From assembly GCF_003987345.1 (NCBI RefSeq), contig NZ_PIPP01000003.1, positions 1 to 64,000 of the forward strand: a stretch of 64,000 nt of DNA, given 5' to 3'. Source of the stretch: Aliidiomarina shirensis (GTDB taxonomy: Bacteria; Pseudomonadota; Gammaproteobacteria; Enterobacterales; Alteromonadaceae). The notes under the pieces were generated by a model. The model made no database searches, was not told the DNA's origin, and saw only the letters and a program-made list of their open reading frames with translations. Shown here one piece after another: positions 9,183-18,856 of the stretch; the stretch's first letter is position 1; each line of letters begins with the position of its first letter. Made by a program: the position numbers and the translations under genes.

Positions 9183-10994
9183 ATGAAAACACTTTTTGCC
9201 GCATCCAGCCTTTTAAATAGATTCGCCACGAACCCCGAAGCCGGCGCACGCTCAGGTATATTCTTTAGCCTTCTTCTGTTTCTTTTACTCGCGGTGTCCT
9301 TGGTATCGCCGGCAAACGCGCAACAATCATTTTTTGGTAACAATACCGGTGATTTTCTACCTGTACAGGAAGCCTTTGTTCTTGATTACGAACAGCAAGG
9401 CGATACGCTATATATTAATTTTCGCATCACTGAAGGCTACTATCTGTATCAGCATCGTTTTGGCCTAACCCCGGAAACTTTAGTTGGTAACCTCGAACTA
9501 CCTGAAGCGATGCCTTATAGCGACGAGTTTTTCGGCGATGTAAATATCTACCGCGATTATGTAAGCCTTACCGTTGATTTAGCCGCCGCCGAATTAGGTG
9601 ATGTGCTCACCATTCGCTATCAAGGTTGTGCTGATGCCGGCTTATGCTATGCCCCTACCACAGCGGAAATCTATTTGCAGGCAACCTCTGGTGATACCGA
9701 GGCTGGCAGTTATCAACTGGCAGATTTTTCCGAACCCACCAATGAATCTAGCGGCGTGTTTCAGTTTTTGCAGCCCGATAGATTAGCGTTTACGGCTGGT
9801 GTGTTCTTATTACTCGGCCTTGGCTTAGCATTCACCCCTTGCGTGTTCCCCATGTATCCGATTATCTCGGGCATTATCATGGGGCAAAAGCGACCGTTAA
9901 GCATGCGCCGCGGTTTCATGCTTTCGTTTGTTTATGTGCAAGGCATGGCGATTACATACACAATTCTGGGAATTGTAGTAGCACTTGCTGGCATGCAGTA
10001 CCAAGCTTATTTGCAGCACCCAGCGCTACTTGGGGTGCTTGCAGCGCTATTCGTGATATTCGCCTTGGCTATGTTCGGCACGATTGGCTTTGATTTACCC
10101 GCTAGCTGGCGCAACAAGCTCAGTGCATTAAGCCAAAACCAAAAAGGCGGTGCCTACCCCAGCGTATTTTTCATGGGTGTGCTTTCCGGCATGATCGCTT
10201 CACCATGTACCACCGCACCGTTATCCGGCGCACTGTTATTTATCGCGCAATCGGGTAATGTGGTGGTTGGCGGCGTAGTACTCTACGCACTCAGCTTGGG
10301 CATGGGTATACCACTGTTAGCCATTGGCGCTTCAGGCGGGAAACTCCTACCTAAGAGCGGCCCATGGATGAACAGCGTAAAAGTGATGTTCGGTGTGCTT
10401 ATGTTGGCTGTTGCATTGTTCTTAGTTGAACGATTACTGCCACTCACCGTTGCCGCATGGCTATGGATTCTATTCTTTGTTGCTTCGGCAATTATTCTTT
10501 ATCGCGAGTTCTACCAGCAATTTGCCACAACAGGGCGCACATTGAGCGCTATTGTGCTGATCATTCTCGCGGGTATTGGTGTGAACTGGCAAAAACCTTA
10601 TGTCGATGGCAGCTTCGCAGCCAGCAAGCTGCAATTTGAATATGTTCGTAATTTAGCGGAACTAGAACAGCGTATCACAGACGCACAAGCCGACAACCAA
10701 TGGGTGATGCTCGATCTATATGCCGATTGGTGCACAGCTTGCCTTGAACTTGAGCGCTATACCTTTAGCGATCCTGAAGTGCAAAGTACGCTCGATAACT
10801 TCGTTGTACTGCAGGCCGACGTTACCGGCGTGAACGCTACCAACACTGAGTTGTTGAGCAACTATCAGGTGCTTGGGCTACCCACCATTCTATTTTTTAA
10901 TCAATCCGGCGAAGAACTGACCGAACTGCGTGTTACCGGCTTTATGAACGCCGAAGCATTCCAAAAAAGGTTGGAACAAATTCAGCAACGTTAG
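9183..10994 (+). CDS. dsbD: Thiol:disulfide interchange protein DsbD
   Basis: Inner-membrane reductant importer that passes electrons from cytoplasmic thioredoxin to periplasmic DsbC/DsbG-type isomerases. Domain order: signal peptide with an unusually long N-region (cleavage near residue 46), N-terminal alpha domain with the C149/C155 pair (CADAGLC), an eight-helix core with C220 in FTPCVFP and C342 in SPCTTAP, and a C-terminal thioredoxin domain with the C517xxC520 pair in DWCTAC. All six working cysteines are present. The start at 9183 was chosen because GGA lies just upstream; an ATG at 9165 would add six residues. Likely substrates are the two DsbC/G-like proteins at 16.2 and 62.9 kb. Confidence 0.96.
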   Translation: MKTLFAASSLLNRFATNPEAGARSGIFFSLLLFLLLAVSLVSPANAQQSFFGNNTGDFLPVQEAFVLDYEQQGDTLYINFRITEGYYLYQHRFGLTPETLVGNLELPEAMPYSDEFFGDVNIYRDYVSLTVDLAAAELGDVLTIRYQGCADAGLCYAPTTAEIYLQATSGDTEAGSYQLADFSEPTNESSGVFQFLQPDRLAFTAGVFLLLGLGLAFTPCVFPMYPIISGIIMGQKRPLSMRRGFMLSFVYVQGMAITYTILGIVVALAGMQYQAYLQHPALLGVLAALFVIFALAMFGTIGFDLPASWRNKLSALSQNQKGGAYPSVFFMGVLSGMIASPCTTAPLSGALLFIAQSGNVVVGGVVLYALSLGMGIPLLAIGASGGKLLPKSGPWMNSVKVMFGVLMLAVALFLVERLLPLTVAAWLWILFFVASAIILYREFYQQFATTGRTLSAIVLIILAGIGVNWQKPYVDGSFAASKLQFEYVRNLAELEQRITDAQADNQWVMLDLYADWCTACLELERYTFSDPEVQSTLDNFVVLQADVTGVNATNTELLSNYQVLGLPTILFFNQSGEELTELRVTGFMNAEAFQKRLEQIQQR

Positions 10995-11056
10995 AAATAT
11001 TCAAGAGCACAAAACATGATTGAGTTGTTGCTAATTTCGCTGATAAGACCAGTATT

Positions 11057-11087
11057 TTGCTGCTAAAATTGAAATTAACCTTATAAT
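11057..11087 (+). promoter_or_regulatory. Candidate aroQ-accBC promoter
   Basis: TATAAT (11082-11087) is a perfect -10 box; the best -35 is TTGCTG (11057-11062) with a long 19-bp spacer. The predicted start falls in the left arm of the hairpin at 11085-11121. This is inference from consensus only. Confidence 0.4.
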
Positions 11088-11121
11088 GACCCGAACTCTT
11101 GTAAAAGTTTCGGGTCATTTT
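11085..11121 (+). terminator. Hairpin between dsbD and aroQ, probable dsbD terminator
   Basis: AATGACCCGAA (11085-11095) pairs perfectly with TTCGGGTCATT (11109-11119), followed by TTG and AT-rich sequence. It lies 90 bases after dsbD and 46 before aroQ. It overlaps the candidate aroQ promoter, so it may be a dsbD terminator, a leader hairpin of aroQ, or both. Confidence 0.55.
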
Positions 11122-11166
11122 GTATATGATGGCGTTTCTTTCAATTTCGCAGCAGATAGCAACACA

Positions 11167-11619
11167 ATGACCAATAAAACCCAAATTTTAGTAATTAATG
11201 GCCCAAATCTGAACTTGCTCGGCAGCCGCGAGCCGGAAGTTTATGGCGCCGCTACCTTGGCTGATATAGATAAAAGCCTACAAACAAGTGCAGAAAAACT
11301 CGGTTGTAACTTACGTAGCGTGCAAAGCAACGCGGAACATGAGCTTATTGATATTGTTCATCAAGCACGCGGCAACGTTGATTTTATTATCATCAATCCC
11401 GCGGCTTTTACCCACACAAGTGTGGCGTTACGCGATGCATTACTAGGGGTAGAAATCCCTTTTATCGAAGTACATTTATCTAATGTGCATGCGCGTGAAG
11501 CATTCCGCCGCCATTCGTATTTTTCAGATTGCGCCAAAGGCGTGATTTGCGGGCTCGGAGCCCAAGGTTACCAATTCGCTTTAACAGCTGCCGCGCAATG
11601 GCTAGCTGATAACAAATAA
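11167..11619 (+). CDS. aroQ: Type II 3-dehydroquinate dehydratase
   Basis: Third step of the shikimate pathway, forming 3-dehydroshikimate. The 150 residues contain the type II hallmarks [17 protein letters not shown] (with the active-site loop Arg and Tyr), [26 protein letters not shown] and [17 protein letters not shown] with the catalytic histidine. ATG at 11167 fits the family start; an open frame extends upstream to 11086 but runs through the hairpin. It is followed 39 bases later by accB, the common aroQ-accB-accC arrangement. Confidence 0.97.
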   Translation: MTNKTQILVINGPNLNLLGSREPEVYGAATLADIDKSLQTSAEKLGCNLRSVQSNAEHELIDIVHQARGNVDFIIINPAAFTHTSVALRDALLGVEIPFIEVHLSNVHAREAFRRHSYFSDCAKGVICGLGAQGYQFALTAAAQWLADNK

Positions 11620-11658
11620 ACATTTAATTCGCATTCACAGTGAAAGGTTAATAACACA

Positions 11659-12138
11659 ATGGATATTCGTAAAATTAAAAAGTTAATCGAACTTCTTGAA
11701 GAATCTGGCATTTCTGAGCTAGAGATCACCGAAGGTGAAGAATCAGTTCGCATTAGCCGTCATTCAACTGCGCCACAACCGCAAATGATGCATTACCCTA
11801 TGCAGGCACCAATGCAACAAGCGCCTGTTCAAGGTGGGCAAGCACCAGCGCCGCAACAAAGCCAAGATAGCGCAGCAGAAGCGGCAAAAGCGGAAGAAGT
11901 AAGTGGCACTATCGTACGCTCTCCAATGGTAGGCACTTATTATGAATCACCAGCTCCGGGTTCAAAAGCATTCATCGCCGTAGGCCAACGCGTAAATGTT
12001 GGCGATACATTATGTATCGTAGAAGCAATGAAAATGATGAATCACATTGAAGCGGAAGTATCAGGTGTTGTGAAACAAATTCTGGTGGAAAACGAAGCAC
12101 CGGTTGAATTTGATCAGCCATTATTCGTTATTGAATAA
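11659..12138 (+). CDS. accB: Biotin carboxyl carrier protein of acetyl-CoA carboxylase
   Basis: Carries biotin between carboxylase and carboxyltransferase in the first step of fatty acid synthesis. 159 residues: N-terminal segment ([16 protein letters not shown]), a Gln/Pro/Ala-rich flexible linker (about 38-75), and a C-terminal biotinyl domain with [10 protein letters not shown], where the lysine between the methionines is biotinylated. Operon with accC, 22 bases downstream. Confidence 0.98.
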   Translation: MDIRKIKKLIELLEESGISELEITEGEESVRISRHSTAPQPQMMHYPMQAPMQQAPVQGGQAPAPQQSQDSAAEAAKAEEVSGTIVRSPMVGTYYESPAPGSKAFIAVGQRVNVGDTLCIVEAMKMMNHIEAEVSGVVKQILVENEAPVEFDQPLFVIE

Positions 12139-12160
12139 ATCACCAGATAAGGCAATTGTT

Positions 12161-13504
12161 ATGCTAGATAAAGTTGTAATAGCCAACCGTGGTGAAATTG
12201 CTTTGCGAATTCTGCGCGCCTGTAAAGAGCTCGGAATCAAAACGGTAGCGATTCATTCCACGATTGATAAAAATTTAAAGCATGTTCTTTTAGCCGATGA
12301 ATCGATTTGCATTGGCCCAGCCTCTGCAACCGAGAGCTACTTGAACATTCCACGCATCATTAGTGCTGCTGAAGTTACCGATGCAGCAGCGATTCACCCT
12401 GGATATGGCTTTTTAGCTGAAAACGCTGATTTCGCCGAACAAGTAGAAAACTCCGGTTTTATTTTTATCGGCCCTACTCCTGATGTTATCCGCATCATGG
12501 GCGATAAAGTAGCTGCGATCGAAGCGATGAAACAAGCGGGTGTTCCTTGTGTTCCTGGCTCTGGTGGTCCACTTGACGACGACGATGAGAAGAATAAAAA
12601 AATTGCGAAACGCATTGGCTATCCAGTAATCATCAAAGCTTCGGGCGGTGGTGGCGGCCGCGGTATGCGTGTGGTTCGTGAAGAAAAAGATTTATTAAAA
12701 TCAATTCAAGCTACGCAAAGTGAAGCGCGCTCAGCGTTCGGTAACCCAGTGGTTTACATGGAGAAATTCCTTGAAAACCCACGGCACATCGAAATCCAAG
12801 TGCTTGCCGATGGTCAGGGTAACGCAATTCATTTAGGTGAGCGCGATTGCTCAATGCAACGCCGCCACCAAAAAGTAGTAGAAGAAGCGCCAGCACCTGG
12901 TATCACTCCGGAAATGCGCAAGAGCATTGGTGAACGCTGTGCCCGTGCTTGTGTTGAAATCGGCTACCGTGGTGCCGGAACCTTTGAGTTCTTGTATGAA
13001 AACGGCGAGTTCTATTTTATTGAAATGAACACCCGAATTCAGGTAGAGCATCCTGTTACCGAAATGGTAACCGGAATTGATTTGGTGAAAGAGCAGCTGC
13101 GTATTGCCGCCGGCCGCCCACTTTCAATTAGCCAAGAAGATGTGATTGTTCGTGGCCACGCGGTTGAATGTCGAATTAATGCCGAAGATCCGAAGAGCTT
13201 CATTCCTTCGCCAGGCTTAATTACGCGCTTCCACCCACCAGGTGGCATGGGCGTGCGTTGGGATTCTCATATTTATTCTGATTACCGCGTACCCCCGAAT
13301 TACGATTCAATGATTGGTAAGTTAATTACGTACGGTGAAAACCGTGAAGTTGCCATTGCACGTATGCGAAATGCCTTAAGTGAGTTAATTATCGAAGGCA
13401 TTAAAACTAATACGCCGTTGCAGAAAGACATTATGGCAGATGAAAACTTCCAGAATGGCGGTACCAACATTCATTACCTCGAGAAAAAGCTAGGTATGAG
13501 TTAA
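12161..13504 (+). CDS. accC: Biotin carboxylase subunit of acetyl-CoA carboxylase
   Basis: ATP-grasp enzyme that carboxylates biotin on AccB. 447 residues (E. coli 449). Starts [20 protein letters not shown]; the ATP-binding glycine loop [12 protein letters not shown], the HIEIQVLAD segment and [14 protein letters not shown] are all present. ATG at 12161 is the family start; the frame is open further upstream into accB. An attenuator-type terminator follows at 13533. Confidence 0.98.
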   Translation: MLDKVVIANRGEIALRILRACKELGIKTVAIHSTIDKNLKHVLLADESICIGPASATESYLNIPRIISAAEVTDAAAIHPGYGFLAENADFAEQVENSGFIFIGPTPDVIRIMGDKVAAIEAMKQAGVPCVPGSGGPLDDDDEKNKKIAKRIGYPVIIKASGGGGGRGMRVVREEKDLLKSIQATQSEARSAFGNPVVYMEKFLENPRHIEIQVLADGQGNAIHLGERDCSMQRRHQKVVEEAPAPGITPEMRKSIGERCARACVEIGYRGAGTFEFLYENGEFYFIEMNTRIQVEHPVTEMVTGIDLVKEQLRIAAGRPLSISQEDVIVRGHAVECRINAEDPKSFIPSPGLITRFHPPGGMGVRWDSHIYSDYRVPPNYDSMIGKLITYGENREVAIARMRNALSELIIEGIKTNTPLQKDIMADENFQNGGTNIHYLEKKLGMS

Positions 13505-13532
13505 CACCTGTGTGCTAAACTCGCGATATAAT

Positions 13533-13566
13533 AAAAAGCTCAGGCCAACAGCCTGGGCTTTTTTCA
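13533..13566 (+). terminator. accBC terminator
   Basis: AAAAGCTCAGGC and GCCTGGGCTTTT form an 11-12 bp stem with one G-U pair and a 5-nt loop, ending in TTTTTT. It separates accC from prmA. Confidence 0.9.
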
Positions 13567-13654
13567 TGCATTTCTGGCGTTATGCGCGCTTAGTGCTCAC
13601 GTAGCACTGCCACGCTAGATTACTGCTGAACACGAACAATTGTAGGATATCGGT

Positions 13655-14539
13655 ATGCCTTGGATACAACTCACACTTACCACCAAAGAAAGTTATGGCC
13701 GTCAGCTTGGCGATATTTTAATGGCCAACAAAGCACAAGCGGTTACCTACCGCGATGCCAAGGATGCGCCAATCTTTGAACCAGGCCCTGGCGAAGTGCC
13801 GCTTTGGGAACTCACGCAAGTAACTGGTTTGTATCCAGCAGAAACCGATATGCGCGCGGTGATTAATAACCTAAGCAAGGTAAGCTTTCTAGCCAAGCCA
13901 TTACGCTACAAAACTGATCAGCTTGAAGACAAGGATTGGGAACGCGAATGGATGGATAACTTCAAACCCATCGATTTTGGCAACGGTTTGTGGGTTGTGC
14001 CTTCTTGGCATCAACCGCCTGTTCCAAATGCTGCCAACATCTTACTTGACCCCGGCATGGCATTTGGTACCGGCACGCACCCTACTACATCATTATGTTT
14101 ACAATGGATAGCAGAGCAAAACCTAACCGATAAAAGCACCGTAGATTTTGGCTGTGGTTCTGGCATTCTCGGTATTGCTGCGTTAAAGCTAGGCGCAGCG
14201 AGTTGCATGGGTACTGATATCGATCAGCAAGCGCTAAAGGCTACGCGAGAGAATGCCGAGCTCAATGGTGTTGCTGATAAATTCTCAGTGTACTTACCCG
14301 AAGATGCACCACATGAACAAGCCGATGTTGTGATCGCCAATATCCTTGCTGGCCCGCTTCGCGAGCTTGCACCAAACCTTTTGGCCTATTTAAAACCCGG
14401 TGGCATGATCGCAATGTCGGGAATTTTAAAACGCCAAGCCGAAGAAGTAATGGCTGCATATCGGCCAATTATTGATTTTGAACCGGTGCGTGAAAGTGAT
14501 GATTGGTGCTTTTTACATGGTACAAAAGTGAATTCATAA
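13655..14539 (+). CDS. prmA: Ribosomal protein L11 methyltransferase
   Basis: Trimethylates amino groups of ribosomal protein L11. 294 residues. The N-terminal substrate-recognition domain begins MPWIQLTL; the C-terminal SAM domain has LDPGMAFGTGTHPTT, VDFGCGSGILGIAAL and VIANILAGPL, matching the family. Lies between accBC and dusB-fis, as in E. coli where panF intervenes. Confidence 0.97.
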   Translation: MPWIQLTLTTKESYGRQLGDILMANKAQAVTYRDAKDAPIFEPGPGEVPLWELTQVTGLYPAETDMRAVINNLSKVSFLAKPLRYKTDQLEDKDWEREWMDNFKPIDFGNGLWVVPSWHQPPVPNAANILLDPGMAFGTGTHPTTSLCLQWIAEQNLTDKSTVDFGCGSGILGIAALKLGAASCMGTDIDQQALKATRENAELNGVADKFSVYLPEDAPHEQADVVIANILAGPLRELAPNLLAYLKPGGMIAMSGILKRQAEEVMAAYRPIIDFEPVRESDDWCFLHGTKVNS

Positions 14540-14696
14540 ACATCTGCGTAACATTTAACCGCAAACTGCATTTTGGTGGCGGTAAAGTCAAGAGCAAAAA
14601 ATGCAATTTTCTGCTATTTTGTTCACTTTATCGCCTTTCCTTTCTGCGCTAAATTCCCTAAAATTCATGCCCCTTTCGCTGAACAGAAAATAACCG

Positions 14697-15680
14697 ATGC
14701 GGATAGGCTCATATCAGCTTTCGAACAATGTACTCCTAGCACCGATGGCAGGAATAACCGATCTGCCCTTTCGTCGTTTGTGCGTGGAACTTGGTGCAGG
14801 TATGGCAGTTTCGGAAATGCTTTCGAGTAATCCGAGAGTGTGGGATACCGCAAAATCGAAAGCCCGTATGGTGCATTCCGATGAACCTGGCATTCGCTCT
14901 GTGCAAATCGCGGGTTCAGATCCGGAAATGATGGCCTTAGCGGCCCAGCACAATGTGGCTGAAGGCGCTCAGATCATTGATATCAACATGGGGTGTCCGG
15001 CGAAAAAGGTGAATAAAAAATTAGCGGGTTCAGCTTTGCTTCAAGATCCTGAACTCGTTGAGCGAATTCTGCTCAGTGTTGTGAACGCAGTTGATGTGCC
15101 AGTAACACTGAAAATAAGAACGGGTTGGGCCCCTGAACATCGCAATGGTGTAACCATTGCGAAAATAGCAGAACAAGCAGGAATTCAAGCGTTAGCGGTG
15201 CATGGGCGAACGCGCGCTTGTATGTATAAAGGTTTTGCGGAGTACGACACCATTGCTGCAATTAAAGCCGCGATTAATATCCCGGTTATTGCCAATGGTG
15301 ATATTACTTCCCCCCAGAAAGCACGGGAAGTACTCGATTACACCGCAGCTGATGCCGTGATGGTTGGCCGTGGCGCTCAAGGAAATCCTTGGATTTTCCG
15401 CGAGATTGTTCACTACCTCCACACTGGGGAGATGCTCGCACCTCCCAGCGGCATAGAAATAGCCCAAGTTATGAATCGGCATATACGCCAACTACATGAA
15501 CTGCACGGTGAGCATCGTGGCATGCGCATCGCTCGTAAGCATATTGGTTGGTACATGCAGGGAAATTTGCAACAAGCCCCTGGCTCTGCGGAATTTCGGC
15601 GTGATTTTAATTTGCTGGAATCGGCGGAAGCACAGCTTGCTGCACTTGAGCATTATTTTGTTAACTTTAACGAGAGATAA
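14697..15680 (+). CDS. dusB: tRNA-dihydrouridine synthase B
   Basis: FMN- and NADPH-dependent enzyme that reduces uridine in the tRNA D loop (position 17 for DusB). 327 residues, starting MRIGSYQL. Family motifs: [13 protein letters not shown], catalytic cysteine in [10 protein letters not shown] (about residue 101), [25 protein letters not shown] and IANGDIT. The next gene, fis, starts 10 bases later; the dusB-fis operon is conserved among gammaproteobacteria and is usually driven by a strong growth-controlled promoter upstream of dusB. Confidence 0.97.
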   Translation: MRIGSYQLSNNVLLAPMAGITDLPFRRLCVELGAGMAVSEMLSSNPRVWDTAKSKARMVHSDEPGIRSVQIAGSDPEMMALAAQHNVAEGAQIIDINMGCPAKKVNKKLAGSALLQDPELVERILLSVVNAVDVPVTLKIRTGWAPEHRNGVTIAKIAEQAGIQALAVHGRTRACMYKGFAEYDTIAAIKAAINIPVIANGDITSPQKAREVLDYTAADAVMVGRGAQGNPWIFREIVHYLHTGEMLAPPSGIEIAQVMNRHIRQLHELHGEHRGMRIARKHIGWYMQGNLQQAPGSAEFRRDFNLLESAEAQLAALEHYFVNFNER

Positions 15681-15690
15681 GAGCGCTATT

Positions 15691-15987
15691 ATGTTTGACC
15701 AAAACGGAAATCGTGATGCAGTAACCACGCCTTTGACTACCATTGGCCAAAATTCTAACCCGAAGCCATTGCGGAACTCGGTAAAGCAGGCGCTAAATAA
15801 CTTCCTGAAGCAGTTAGATGGGCAAGATCCAGATGATTTGTATGAGTTAGTATTAGCTGAAGTTGAAGCACCATTGTTAGAAGAAGTAATGACATATACT
15901 CGCGGCAACCAAACTCGCGCGGCAACTATGTTAGGCATTAACCGCGGTACCCTGCGTAAGAAACTTAAAAAATATGGTATGAACTAA
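15691..15987 (+). CDS. fis: DNA-binding protein Fis
   Basis: Nucleoid protein that bends DNA and activates rRNA promoters. 98 residues, exactly the E. coli length. The C-terminal helix-turn-helix ([29 protein letters not shown]) is almost invariant; the N-terminal beta-hairpin region is more variable. ATG at 15691 gives the canonical length. Translated with dusB. The rRNA promoters at the left end of the window are expected targets. Confidence 0.98.
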   Translation: MFDQNGNRDAVTTPLTTIGQNSNPKPLRNSVKQALNNFLKQLDGQDPDDLYELVLAEVEAPLLEEVMTYTRGNQTRAATMLGINRGTLRKKLKKYGMN

Positions 15988-16050
15988 GCACAGTAGCTAC
16001 TGGGTTTAAGATGCAGCATTAGAATTAATCTTCCGCCGCACCTCATACAG

Positions 16051-16090
16051 AAGCCAACGCTCTGATTATCTCAGGCCGTTGGCTTTTTTT
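16051..16090 (+). terminator. dusB-fis terminator
   Basis: AAGCCAACG (16051-16059) pairs with CGTTGGCTT (16077-16085) around a 17-nt loop that can itself partly pair, followed by a run of T. Confidence 0.85.
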
Positions 16091-16204
16091 ATGGCAATTT
16101 GCCAAGAACACATACCGTTACTGCCTACAGCATTAGCCTTTGCGCAACGCAATCAGCTCAGGTAAAGTGCGGGAAACCTTCTCAGTAAGCCGGAATAGAA
16201 CACT

Positions 16205-17026
16205 ATGAAAATCATTATTGCCTTTATCCTTGGTGCGCTTCTTGCCACAGGAATCACCTTCAGCGTTATGCAAAGCAATAGCTCAACAAACGCAATCACC
16301 ACCGAGCGTGCCGCTGATAACGAAACGCTCATAAGCGCCATTCGCGAACAGAGCCCGCAATTTCGCAACGCGCCGATTCGCGTTTACCGAGAGCTTTCCG
16401 AATTTGGCTTCTCTGGTTTCTATGAGATTTCAATTGGTGGCCAAGGCATGGTGGTCAATAGTGCCGGAAATCACGCGGTGGTCGGTGATTTATTTCAGCT
16501 CGAAGGGGTTACTAACTTATCGGCTAATTATCGCAATACACTGTTAGCAGAATCAGCCCGCACGGAAATAGCGAATATCAGTTCGGATCTCACCATCGAA
16601 TTTCCAGCGAATGCCGATGTACCAGAGCTTGGTACACTTTATGTGTTTACCGATCCAACTTGCCCTTATTGCCAGCGATTACATAACGAGAAAGAGGCAT
16701 ACGCCGCGGCAGGGATTAATATTCACTATATTCCATACCCGCGCACAGGGTTAGATGGTGGCCGTGATTATCAACAGTTGGTGCAAATAATGTGTGCCGA
16801 TGATCAAGCACAAGCCATGAGTGATTTTAAAGATGGCAACGCTAATAATCGCTATACCATCCCAGGCGACGATACTGAATGCCGCGCGTTAGTTCAGCAA
16901 GGTTTTGAAATGGGCCAACGCATTGGTATTTCTGGTACACCATTTATAATTAAATCTACTGGCGGGGTACTTCCCGGATACAGCCCCGCGCAAACAATCA
17001 TCAATCAAATGCGCAGTAATCGCTAA
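16205..17026 (+). CDS. DsbC-like periplasmic disulfide isomerase
   Basis: Protein of 273 residues with an N-terminal signal anchor or signal peptide (about 1-20), a DsbC-type N-terminal dimerisation region (about 40-110) with the family pattern GFYEISIGGQGMVVNSAG, and a thioredoxin-fold catalytic domain. The active site is C153-P-Y-C156 within FTDPTCPYCQRLH, and the cis-proline loop is GISGTPFI (P246). Two further cysteines (in MCADD and TECRA) may form a structural disulfide like that of DsbC. CPYC, rather than CGYC of E. coli DsbC, makes specific naming unsafe. Probably kept reduced by DsbD. Monocistronic. Confidence 0.85.
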   Translation: MKIIIAFILGALLATGITFSVMQSNSSTNAITTERAADNETLISAIREQSPQFRNAPIRVYRELSEFGFSGFYEISIGGQGMVVNSAGNHAVVGDLFQLEGVTNLSANYRNTLLAESARTEIANISSDLTIEFPANADVPELGTLYVFTDPTCPYCQRLHNEKEAYAAAGINIHYIPYPRTGLDGGRDYQQLVQIMCADDQAQAMSDFKDGNANNRYTIPGDDTECRALVQQGFEMGQRIGISGTPFIIKSTGGVLPGYSPAQTIINQMRSNR

Positions 17027-17068
17027 CGAACAAGCAACGTTTAATTAAATATTTTCTCACTTTCTGCC

Positions 17069-17098
17069 GCGGGTAGAAGTTCGCTTCTGCCCGCTTTT
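17069..17098 (+). terminator. Terminator of the DsbC-like gene
   Basis: GCGGGTAGAAG (17069-17079) pairs with CTTCTGCCCGC (17084-17094) with one G-U, followed by TTTTACC. A TATAAT (17103-17108) immediately downstream may be the -10 box of purH, although no good -35 box is visible. Confidence 0.8.
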
Positions 17099-17193
17099 AC
17101 CGTATAATATGCAACCGCACCCTGATCATTCGCGCCAAAGCCTTTTGGCGACAATGATTGTCCTCTCTAGCTAGCAAAAAACGAGAACTGACC

Positions 17194-18765
17194 ATGAGCC
17201 AGATCCGCCCTATCCAACGTGCGTTATTAAGTGTTTCTGATAAAACCGGTATTGTTGAATTCGCCTCTGCTTTACACGAGCGCGGCGTAGAAATCCTATC
17301 TACTGGTGGCACCGCTAAATTGCTCGAAGAAGCTGGTATCCCAGTAATTGAAGTAGCCAGCTACACCGGCCAAGCTGAAATTATGGATGGCCGCGTGAAA
17401 ACATTGCATCCGAAAATTCACGGTGGCATTTTGGCACGGCGCGATTTAGATCAAGAAGTAATGGAAGCGCAAGGCATTGGCGCTATCGATTTGGTGGCGG
17501 TAAATTTATACCCATTTGCTGAAACCGTGAAAAAGCCGGGTTGTAGTTTCGCGGATGCAGTAGAGAATATTGATATTGGCGGCCCAACTATGGTGCGCGC
17601 GGCAGCTAAAAATCACAACGATGTTACCATTATTGTAAATGCTCACGATTATGATCGGGTCTTAGGCGAACTAGCTGAATTCTCTGGCGTTACCGATGCC
17701 ACGCGTTTCGATCTTGCCGTTGCTGCCTTCGAACATACTGCAGCATACGATGGCATGATCGCCAACTATTTTGGCCAACGGTTGCAAAGCCATTCCGAAC
17801 CAGAGCGTTTCCCACGCACACTGAATTTCCAGCTCGAGAAGAAACAAGATCTTCGTTATGGTGAGAACAGCCATCAAAGCGCCGCATTCTATGTTGATCC
17901 AAGCCATCACGAAGCTTCCGTGGCATCATCAACGCAACTGCAAGGTAAAGAACTCTCGTTTAATAATATTGCGGATACCGATGCGGCACTTGAATGTGTG
18001 AAATCATTCACCTCGCCTGCCTGCGTCATTGTGAAGCACGCCAACCCATGTGGTGTGGCGGTAGGTGCTAACATTCTTGAAGCTTATGAGCGCGCCTTTA
18101 AAACCGACCCAACGTCAGCGTTTGGCGGTATTATTGCGTTCAATGAACCACTTGATGAGCAAACGGCGCACTTAATTATTAACCGTCAGTTCGTAGAAGT
18201 CATTATTGCACCCGGCGCCAGCAAAAAAGCGCAAACTATTGTTGCTGCCAAGAAAAACGTGCGCCTGCTCATCACGGAACCTTTCGGTGAACGCAAAGCG
18301 CAACTTGATTTCAAACGTGTGCAAGGCGGGTTGTTGGTGCAAGATATCGATCACGCAATCGTGCCTGAATCTGATTTACAAATCGTAACCAAAGCGAAGC
18401 CGAGCAACAGCGAATTAAACGATTTGTTATTCGCCTGGAAGGTAGTGCGCTACGTTAAATCAAACGCCATCGTTTATGCCAAAGATGGCATGACAATTGG
18501 CGTTGGTGCAGGCCAGATGAGCCGCGTTTACAGTGCTAAAGTTGCGGTTTTGAAAGCTGCCGATGAAGGTTTAGAAATTGCCGGTTCAGTAATGGCATCA
18601 GATGCTTTCTTCCCGTTCCGCGATTCAATTGATGCGGCGGCTGAGGCAGGCGTGAAAGCCATCATTCAACCGGGTGGCTCCATCCGTGATAATGAAATCA
18701 TTGAAGCCGCCGATGAGCACGGCATTGCTATGGTATTAACCGGAATGCGCCATTTCCGCCATTAA
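17194..18765 (+). CDS. purH: Bifunctional AICAR transformylase / IMP cyclohydrolase
   Basis: Catalyses the last two steps of IMP synthesis. 523 residues. N-terminal MGS-like cyclohydrolase domain (about 1-195) with [29 protein letters not shown] and [15 protein letters not shown]-terminal transformylase domain with [14 protein letters not shown], the KHANPCG catalytic segment and [14 protein letters not shown] at 17194 was chosen to match the family start. Precedes a methyltransferase-like lipoprotein gene and purD. I could not find a convincing PurR operator. Confidence 0.98.
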   Translation: MSQIRPIQRALLSVSDKTGIVEFASALHERGVEILSTGGTAKLLEEAGIPVIEVASYTGQAEIMDGRVKTLHPKIHGGILARRDLDQEVMEAQGIGAIDLVAVNLYPFAETVKKPGCSFADAVENIDIGGPTMVRAAAKNHNDVTIIVNAHDYDRVLGELAEFSGVTDATRFDLAVAAFEHTAAYDGMIANYFGQRLQSHSEPERFPRTLNFQLEKKQDLRYGENSHQSAAFYVDPSHHEASVASSTQLQGKELSFNNIADTDAALECVKSFTSPACVIVKHANPCGVAVGANILEAYERAFKTDPTSAFGGIIAFNEPLDEQTAHLIINRQFVEVIIAPGASKKAQTIVAAKKNVRLLITEPFGERKAQLDFKRVQGGLLVQDIDHAIVPESDLQIVTKAKPSNSELNDLLFAWKVVRYVKSNAIVYAKDGMTIGVGAGQMSRVYSAKVAVLKAADEGLEIAGSVMASDAFFPFRDSIDAAAEAGVKAIIQPGGSIRDNEIIEAADEHGIAMVLTGMRHFRH

Positions 18766-18785
18766 TACGTATTAATGACTGAATT

Positions 18786-18809
18786 GAGGGGCAATAAATA
18801 TTGCCCCTC
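18786..18809 (+). other. 10-bp hairpin downstream of purH
   Basis: GAGGGGCAAT (18786-18795) pairs perfectly with ATTGCCCCTC (18800-18809) around AAAT. There is no T run (followed by TGCATTTC), so it may only partly terminate transcription or protect the purH 3' end while allowing readthrough into the next gene and purD. Confidence 0.6.
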
Positions 18810-18856
18810 TGCATTTCGGCTACTAGGATTAGCAAACACTCACAGAGGAATTTCTT

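Noticed and set aside
17027-17193. PurR operator upstream of purH
   Set aside because: Only a half-like GCAACGTTT stretch at about 17034 is present; too far from the 16-bp consensus.
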